23,009 nucleotides of DNA from a virus, in IMG/VR virus record IMGVR_UViG_3300048928_000238, positions 1-23,009 of that record. The stretch is one strand, 5' to 3'. Every line of letters begins with the position of its first letter. The stretch's first letter is position 1. The position numbers and the translations under genes are program-made. Shown one piece after another: positions 19,565 to 23,009 of this stretch. The notes below the pieces were generated by a model. The model did no database searches. It was not told the DNA's origin and worked only from the letters and a program-made list of their open reading frames with translations.

Positions 19565-19765
19565 TCACCCTACTCTGTCTAGTTTTTTCGCAACAATAAA
19601 GTTATTACAACCTTTTTGACTTTCAGTAACTTGAACTGCTTCTTTCTCATTGTTAGCATTACGCTGTATCTCATAACATACTTTCTTGCCTGCACCACGG
19701 TAGGCATCATGATTAATATAACGACACTCACCACATCGGTGCGGCTGAGTTTTTTTACATGCCAT
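19565..19765 (-). CDS. 66-residue Cys-rich protein
   Basis: It starts M-A-C-K-K-T-Q-P-H-R-C-G-E-C-R-Y-I-N-H, with C-x2-C at 11-14, a Cys near 30 and another near 53, a likely zinc knuckle. It begins after GGGGGTG. It is the last ORF before the rep leader. Small proteins of this kind are common in early phage operons, but the function is not known. A +2-frame ORF over the same stretch is a shadow. Confidence 0.6.
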   Translation of the reverse strand: MACKKTQPHRCGECRYINHDAYRGAGKKVCYEIQRNANNEKEAVQVTESQKGCNNFIVAKKLDRVG

Positions 19766-19780
19766 TGAAACACCCCCTTT

Positions 19781-20014
19781 CTAAACTGCATGACTATGTT
19801 TTTTCACCAGTCGTTTTTCATAACACTTTATACACGGGCTATTACTTATATATTTATTAGGCTTTCCGCATTCTGGACATGTACCTGATCGGGAATACCA
19901 CCGTTCTTTACATTTAGAGCAACACATACATAAATCTCTTTGATTATGCATTGATGAAACAATTCCAGCAGCTCCGCAATAAGGGCAATTTTTACTAATA
20001 ATACGCTTAACCAT
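19781..20014 (-). CDS. Zinc-ribbon protein
   Basis: From the ATG at 20014 (M-V-K-R-I-I-S-K) it has 77 residues; an ATG at 20023 adds three more. It has C-P-Y-C-G (about 10-14), C-x2-C-x2-C (C-M-C-C-S-K-C), C-P-E-C-G-K and C-I-K-C-Y: four Cys pairs, or two zinc ribbons in tandem. The start overlaps the stop of the 38-residue gene upstream by eight bases. Tandem ribbons of this type bind nucleic acid or act as adaptors; no specific role is evident. Confidence 0.65.
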   Translation of the reverse strand: MVKRIISKNCPYCGAAGIVSSMHNQRDLCMCCSKCKERWYSRSGTCPECGKPNKYISNSPCIKCYEKRLVKKHSHAV

Positions 20015-20123
20015 TTTTAGCATCCATATTATTACGCTCTACTTCTTTGCCAATTTCAAACCAGAGAATCATCCAATACTTATTCTTTAATGGATAGCGG
20101 TTGAAATATTTACGATTATGCAT
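20007..20123 (-). CDS. 38-residue small protein between CII-like and zinc-ribbon genes
   Basis: The ATG at 20123 lies 5 bases after GGAGG. The peptide begins M-H-N-R-K-Y-F-N-R-Y-P-L-K-N-K-Y-W-M-I-L-W-F-E and ends M-D-A-K-N-G. It is basic with an aromatic helix. The stop overlaps the next gene's start (ATGGTTAA), evidence that it is translated. Family not recognised. Confidence 0.55.
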   Translation of the reverse strand: MHNRKYFNRYPLKNKYWMILWFEIGKEVERNNMDAKNG

Positions 20124-20135
20124 TTTTGCCTCCAA

Positions 20136-20165
20136 TTGACCTCTACCATATCGGCATGATATAAT
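20136..20165 (+). promoter_or_regulatory. Strong plus-strand promoter after the CII-like gene
   Basis: TTGACC, 18-base spacer, TATAAT, preceded by TG. It reads into the 3' end of the minus-strand CII-like gene. Confidence 0.75.
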
Positions 20166-20171
20166 AGTGGT

Positions 20172-20227
20172 AACGAAAATTTTTAACTACTTAATCGTCT
20201 GTGCGCCAACACAGGCGATTTTTCTTT
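20172..20227 (+). ncRNA. Candidate short antisense RNA at the 3' end of the CII-like gene
   Basis: From the promoter at 20136-20165 a transcript of about 56 bases would end at AATCGTCTGTG, loop CGCCAA, CACAGGCGATT (one U-G pair), then TTTTTCTTT. It contains no ORF and overlaps the last 45 bases of the CII-like gene on the other strand. Comparable in plan to the OOP RNA that opposes cII in lambda, though the sequences are unrelated. Confidence 0.55.
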
Positions 20228-20722
20228 GCCCTGCATGTACTGTGTAACACCTAATCCATACTTATATTCCAGTTCCATGATTAGATTAATAGTCGAATTT
20301 GCACGATCTACTAGCCTATGTGCTGTTAGTTCTAAATCATTCAATTCATTTTCGGATAAGTCTTTACGATCGTTTTTGTCTAGTAAGATAGTTGGCAGAT
20401 CTTCAAGCAATACAAAGACCTCTTTGTCCTGTCTTTTTAGACGTAGGATCATGCTTTGGACATGCCTATCAACCTTTTGGTATCCGAATAGTTTCATGAA
20501 CCCAGTAGCTTCTAATGCAACTGCTGAAGCGGCAATACTATTCATTTGTGATAACTTCTGTCTAGCTTTGTTGGGTATCGCTCTCGCATTTTTACAGGCT
20601 GAGTAAATAGAATCTACTGAATACCCTATATCTGCTGCTAGTGCTTTCGGTGGTCGATCACAACACATAATTGCTAATTCAAGCATGTCACCAATACTAT
20701 CCATCATCGGTACATCTATCAT
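20183..20722 (-). CDS. CII-like phage regulatory protein (Phage_CP76 type)
   Basis: This 179-residue protein starts M-I-D-V-P-M-M-D-S-I-G-D-M-L-E and has K-A-L-A-A-D-I-G-Y-S-V-D-S-I-Y-S-A-C-K-N (about 27-46), an HTH of the type in CII-like regulators. It continues with I-P-N-K-A-R-Q-K-L-S, then a long helical region. The last 15 residues are basic. It follows a 34-bp dyad and a GGAAG ribosome site. It probably controls early or lysogenic promoters. The family resemblance is by motif and size. Confidence 0.6.
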   Translation of the reverse strand: MIDVPMMDSIGDMLELAIMCCDRPPKALAADIGYSVDSIYSACKNARAIPNKARQKLSQMNSIAASAVALEATGFMKLFGYQKVDRHVQSMILRLKRQDKEVFVLLEDLPTILLDKNDRKDLSENELNDLELTAHRLVDRANSTINLIMELEYKYGLGVTQYMQGKEKSPVLAHRRLSS

Positions 20723-20737
20723 TTATTTGTCACTTCC

Positions 20738-20771
20738 TTTTGTCGGATTATCACTTAACTATCTGACAGAA
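20738..20771. promoter_or_regulatory. 34-bp dyad, copy 2 (before the CII-like gene)
   Basis: TTTTGTC, 20 bases, GACAGAA, matching copy 1 at 18463-18496 in arms and spacing. The right arm overlaps the -35 of a plus-strand promoter, so binding here would control both strands. Confidence 0.65.
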
Positions 20772-20791
20772 TGATTTGCTATACTTATATC
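20763..20791 (+). promoter_or_regulatory. Plus-strand promoter overlapping dyad copy 2
   Basis: CTGACA, 17-base spacer, TATATC. The -35 is part of the dyad. Confidence 0.45.
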
Positions 20792-20797
20792 AGAGGA

Positions 20798-20852
20798 CAA
20801 CTTCTTACGTTCTCACCCCCACTTGCCTGTCCGTTGGACGGGCTCTCTTTTT
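20798..20852 (+). ncRNA. Candidate short RNA ending at an 8-bp terminator
   Basis: From the promoter at 20763-20791 about 55 bases lead to GCCTGTCC (20825-20832), loop GTT, GGACGGGC (20836-20843; one T-G pair), then CTCTCTTTTTA. There is no ORF. It is antisense to RNA entering the CII-like gene from the right. The terminator is clear; the promoter is weaker. Confidence 0.45.
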
Positions 20853-20920
20853 ACTCATTTCCCGGTACGAAGAAAAGTACCAACAGAAACATGATAAACA
20901 GTACTACATTTTGCAAGGTT

Positions 20921-21250
20921 TCAGCTTGACAACAAGTGCTGTTGATTAGCTTCATATGGAGCCCCCACCCCCTTTGAACGTTTTTTCGCCCATGAAATCA
21001 ATTCATCTGTAATAAATCGTTTACTAGCTCCTAAGGGGAACCAAGGGAGTCCATCCTTTTTAATAAGAGAATACATATGGCACTTTGAAACGCCTAAAAA
21101 CTCGGCTGCTTGATTCAACGTCATGATTGGCGGGAATTGTTTTATCTCTTGGACCTTTGGCTCTTCTTTTGGAACAGGATTTCCGCACTCAGGACAAAAT
21201 TTATTTGCTGCGGATAACTTGGCATTACATTCTTTGCAGGATTTGTTCAT
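20921..21250 (-). CDS. Zinc-ribbon plus excisionase-type HTH protein
   Basis: The first 30 residues form a zinc ribbon (K-S-C-K-E-C-N at 4-10 and F-C-P-E-C-G-N at 18-24). After a linker comes an HTH_17/excisionase-type domain: I-M-T-L-N-Q-A-A-E-F-L-G-V-S-K-C-H-M-Y-S-L (about 42-62), then P-W-F-P-L-G-A-S-K-R-F-I. It is a DNA-binding protein, perhaps an early regulator; with no integrase seen, an excisionase role is not supported. The fusion of ribbon and HTH is notable. It starts at ATG 21250. Confidence 0.7.
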   Translation of the reverse strand: MNKSCKECNAKLSAANKFCPECGNPVPKEEPKVQEIKQFPPIMTLNQAAEFLGVSKCHMYSLIKKDGLPWFPLGASKRFITDELISWAKKRSKGVGAPYEANQQHLLSS

Positions 21251-21327
21251 GTTTTCACCACACTTTCAATAATAGCAATCGACAATAACTGGTATTTTGC
21301 AGATTGTATGTATCACCGTGTATCCCA

Positions 21328-21367
21328 ATGTAAACTGCTGTTTTACAGGGTTTAAAAAAGTTTACAT
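21328..21367. repeat. 9-bp inverted repeat in the gene-poor stretch 21251-21662
   Basis: ATGTAAACT and AGTTTACAT, perfect, 22 bases apart; an inner GTAAAC/GTTTTAC pair lies between. It is 80-120 bases upstream of the zinc-ribbon/HTH gene and could be its operator or an attenuator. The rest of this stretch is AT-rich; only the tiny ORF at 21527-21598 is plausible. Confidence 0.45.
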
Positions 21368-21526
21368 AAACTTAAAGCCTCTAAAAAACGAAGAAATTAG
21401 TGGTTTATGCAGCTATTACTTTAAATATCTTTTATTATCTTAAAGATAGTAACTATTTTAATTTCTTTAGATTTTTTTAGGATACGGAGCACGCATTAAA
21501 TATCCTGGCTATTGTCCATCACCTCC

Positions 21527-21598
21527 TTAACTAGATTTACATAGAACTAATACAATTGCTAAATAACCTAACATTTGTACTATTAGAACAGGTTCCAA
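21527..21598 (-). CDS. 23-residue membrane peptide
   Basis: A TTG start 5 bases after GTGAGGTGG opens M-E-P-V-L-I-V-Q-M-L-G-Y-L-A-I-V-L-V-L-C-K-S-S. About 18 residues form a hydrophobic helix. The stop overlaps another perfect ribosome site (AAGGAGGTGAT, 21518-21528). It lies just downstream of the cro-like gene, in the place of small early membrane peptides. It may be chance in AT-rich DNA. Confidence 0.35.
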   Translation of the reverse strand: MEPVLIVQMLGYLAIVLVLCKSS

Positions 21599-21662
21599 TT
21601 AACCACCTCACTTTGATAATCTACAAGCTTAAAAAGTATTTTCTCCCCTCCTGAAAACTTGA

Positions 21663-21899
21663 TTAACTAGCTTTTGGGTTTGGAGAGTTTAACAAATTTA
21701 ATTTGTTAAACACATCAAAAAAAAGCACTTCCATTGAAATTTTAGAGTCTATTTCTATTTGTTTCATTACCATTAAACTAGGAATCGCTCCTCCCAGCTC
21801 CCATTTACTCCATGTTTGCTGTGTAACTCCATACATCTCCGCCATTTTCTTCTGAGATCGATTTCCTCTAAATTCAATAAGCTTGTTTCTTATGAGCAT
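21663..21899 (-). CDS. Cro-like XRE-family repressor
   Basis: From the ATG at 21899 (after AAGGGGG) it has 78 residues. The HTH is N-R-S-Q-K-K-M-A-E-M-Y-G-V-T-Q-Q-T-W-S-K-W-E-L-G (about 12-35), with recognition helix T-Q-Q-T-W-S-K-W. It is transcribed leftward from the operator region, the position of Cro, and would repress the opposite repressor promoter to allow lytic growth. Near its 3' end the DNA itself is a 25-bp operator-like palindrome that encodes F-N-K-L-N-L-L-N. Confidence 0.8.
   Translation of the reverse strand: MLIRNKLIEFRGNRSQKKMAEMYGVTQQTWSKWELGGAIPSLMVMKQIEIDSKISMEVLFFDVFNKLNLLNSPNPKAS
21687..21711. promoter_or_regulatory. 25-bp perfect operator-like palindrome inside the cro-like gene
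   Basis: Arms GTTTAACAAATT and AATTTGTTAAAC around a central T. It contains ACAAATTTAATTTGT, identical to the operator at 21917-21931, and lies about 240 bases from the main operators, suitable for DNA looping or a downstream roadblock. Confidence 0.75.
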
Positions 21900-21916
21900 C
21901 TTATAACCCCCTTGCG

Positions 21917-22018
21917 ACAAATTTAATTTGTTAACTTGCTTTTATAATATACAAATTTAAATTGTATGTCAATAGTTTTACAAATTAAATTTGTTTTAGT
22001 TTCACAAATATAAATTGT
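21917..22018. promoter_or_regulatory. Four lysogeny-switch operators
   Basis: Consensus ACAAATTTAAATTGT-like 15-bp dyads at 21917-21931, 21951-21965, 21980-21994 and 22004-22018. The second sits in the spacer of the leftward promoter and the fourth in the spacer of the rightward promoter, so repressor and Cro-like protein can compete for them as in other temperate phages. Confidence 0.85.
21944..21972 (-). promoter_or_regulatory. Leftward early promoter (PR-like)
   Basis: Minus strand: TTGACA, 17-base spacer, TATTAT. The spacer contains an operator. It drives the cro-like gene and probably the whole early operon. Confidence 0.85.
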
Positions 22019-22023
22019 ATAAT
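21995..22023 (+). promoter_or_regulatory. Rightward repressor promoter (PRM-like)
   Basis: TTTAGT, 17 bases, TATAAT. The -35 is poor, so it may need activation by the repressor bound next to it. The operator at 22004-22018 lies in the spacer. Confidence 0.6.
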
Positions 22024-22043
22024 GTTTTTAGGGAGTTGATACT

Positions 22044-22379
22044 ATGCTTCACGAGCGAATTAAAGCAGAAAGAAACAAAAAAGGACTTTCGCAAAGAGAG
22101 TTAAGTGATTATTTCAACGTAACACAACAAGCTGTTGGCACTTGGGAAACTGGTAAAGCGTCGCCAGACGCAATTACTTTATCTAAATTAGCCGACTTCT
22201 TTGGCGTTACGACAGATTATCTTCTAGGTCGCAGTGATTATCAAAAAAGCGAAAAAAACTTTGAAACGGTTGCAGCTCATCGTACTGACGACCCATCAAA
22301 CGATCTACCAGAAGAAGCTCGTAAATCGTTAGAAGACTTTAAGAAATTCTTATATGAAAAACACGGGCTGAAATACTAA
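22044..22379 (+). CDS. Lysogeny repressor, XRE family (CI-like)
   Basis: This 111-residue protein has a single N-terminal HTH: K-G-L-S-Q-R-E-L-S-D-Y-F-N-V-T-Q-Q-A-V-G-T-W-E-T-G (about 13-37), then L-A-D-F-F-G-V-T-T-D-Y-L-L-G, as in Gram-positive phage repressors. The C-terminal 40 residues are short and charged. There is no LexA-type peptidase domain, so induction must work through the ImmA-like protein downstream. It is translated from ATG 22044 after AGGGAG, with four operators upstream. Confidence 0.88.
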   Translation: MLHERIKAERNKKGLSQRELSDYFNVTQQAVGTWETGKASPDAITLSKLADFFGVTTDYLLGRSDYQKSEKNFETVAAHRTDDPSNDLPEEARKSLEDFKKFLYEKHGLKY

Positions 22380-22410
22380 TCTTAAAAATAGATAAGGCAG
22401 GAGACGTTAT

Positions 22411-22866
22411 ATGGAACAAATGCTAACGTTAGCCATGCAAGAAGGCATTCTTACTGTTGATTATCCTTTGGTTTATCCCTTACTGGGAATTTATTTATGC
22501 AATCAAAGTAACTCCCCAGTTATTGGCCTAAGTACATGTATAGATTCAACTGCAGAGAAAAGATGCATTATGGCAGAGGAGCTAGGCCACCATTTCACCA
22601 CTGTCGGTGTATGTATTAACAATAAAGAGTTCTACCATCGCAGTAATTTGAACTCTGTTTCAAAGATAGAGTTTAAAGCTATGCGCTGGGCAGTTAATTA
22701 CCTTATGCCTGAGAACGACTTATTAGATGTAATCGGGAGTGGATTGTACGAACCATGGGAACTAGCAGAGCACTTCAATGTTACTGAAGAGTTTGCTAAA
22801 TTTAGATTGCGATTATTTGGAGCAAAGGAAATAAAAAGCACAGTATCATTCAATTACAAAATGTGA
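22411..22866 (+). CDS. ImmA-like metallopeptidase (IrrE/DUF955 family)
   Basis: This 151-residue protein is predicted to cleave the repressor on DNA damage, so allowing prophage induction. It has R-C-I-M-A-E-E-L-G-H-H-F-T (about 51-63), where the H-E-x-x-H zinc motif of the family is E-E-L-G-H-H: the first His is Glu, a form found in some phage ImmA proteins. It follows the repressor by 31 bases with GGAG, so it is in the same operon. A second zinc ligand probably lies in the helical C-terminal half. Catalytic competence is uncertain because of the changed His. Confidence 0.75.
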   Translation: MEQMLTLAMQEGILTVDYPLVYPLLGIYLCNQSNSPVIGLSTCIDSTAEKRCIMAEELGHHFTTVGVCINNKEFYHRSNLNSVSKIEFKAMRWAVNYLMPENDLLDVIGSGLYEPWELAEHFNVTEEFAKFRLRLFGAKEIKSTVSFNYKM

Positions 22867-23009
22867 ATGTACTGTGATTATTTTGTAGCAAGTGACCGAA
22901 CGTAAGTTCTTTAACTTGGAATAGTTCGTTAATCAAAAGACATAACACTATCATGGACATGCTGTGTCTTTATACAAAGTCCTAGAATAATCATCTAATA
23001 GGTGCTATT
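22867..23009. other. Non-coding end of the window
   Basis: There is no supported gene in these 143 bases. A weak hairpin pairs AAGACA with TGTCTT (about 22938-22974) and may end the repressor operon. The next gene lies outside the window. Confidence 0.4.

Noticed and set aside
20921-21250. Excisionase
   Set aside because: The HTH domain resembles excisionases, but no integrase is visible and the zinc ribbon suggests a regulator, so I did not call it xis.
21629-21660. 18-codon peptide starting at ATA after AGGAGGGG
   Set aside because: The ribosome site is good but there is no standard start codon and the peptide has no recognisable character; mentioned only with the non-canonical starts.
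22867-23009. tRNA or attachment site at the right end
   Set aside because: No cloverleaf or repeated sequence matching the left part of the window was found.

Overview
The window is most of a temperate tailed-phage genome from a low-GC Gram-positive (Firmicutes-type) host. I infer this from the AT-rich sequence, strong GGAGG ribosome sites, TTGACA/TATAAT promoters, and an ArpU/RinA-like late regulator. The style is compatible with Negativicutes or Clostridia, but I cannot fix a genus. Nearly all genes lie on the minus strand, so the phage reads from right to left. Only the repressor operon and a few isolated cargo genes are on the plus strand.

Layout from right to left. (1) Lysogeny switch, 21.66-22.87 kb: a plus-strand XRE repressor and an ImmA-like protein face a minus-strand Cro-like protein across four 15-bp operators; a fifth, larger operator lies inside the 3' end of the cro-like gene. 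(2) Early region, 18.0-21.6 kb: a zinc-ribbon/HTH protein, a CII-like protein, tiny zinc-finger proteins, a rolling-circle (HUH-type) replication initiator, and SSB. It holds up to three short plus-strand transcription units, each with a promoter and terminator, antisense to the early operon. (3) DNA-modification pair, 15.85-17.8 kb: a C5-cytosine methyltransferase translationally coupled to a radical-SAM protein. (4) Partition module, 13.3-15.25 kb: ParA, ParB, a perfect 25-bp dyad over the parB start, and a small Cys protein. (5) Late-control region, 12.0-13.2 kb: an ArpU/RinA-like activator, then about 750 bp holding a tiny hydrophobic plus-strand ORF, large hairpins and a degenerate hexamer array. 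(6) Accessory and packaging region, 8.3-12.0 kb: a C1q/TNF-like protein pair, two packaging-side HNH proteins, a GrlR-like plus-strand cargo gene, a homing-type HNH endonuclease and the small terminase. (7) HK97-type structural genes, 0.1-8.3 kb: large terminase, portal, prohead protease, capsid, connectors, tail tube and tail-assembly chaperone with a -1 frameshift extension. The tape measure, distal tail and lysis genes lie outside the window.

The combination of HUH Rep, SSB, ParA/ParB, a classical lysogeny switch and no complete integrase in the window suggests a phage-plasmid: a siphovirus whose prophage may persist as a partitioned, rolling-circle-replicating episome. The flanks are unseen, so an integrase further out cannot be excluded. 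Other points of interest: an open +1 frame inside the methyltransferase gene that itself resembles a methyltransferase-associated domain; a putative counter-transcribed RNA in the rep leader; two copies of a 34-bp dyad; non-canonical start codons (ACG, ATA) on portal and protease; and a strongly strand-biased octamer GGGCGGGT. All functional statements come from reading motifs by eye; no database search was run.
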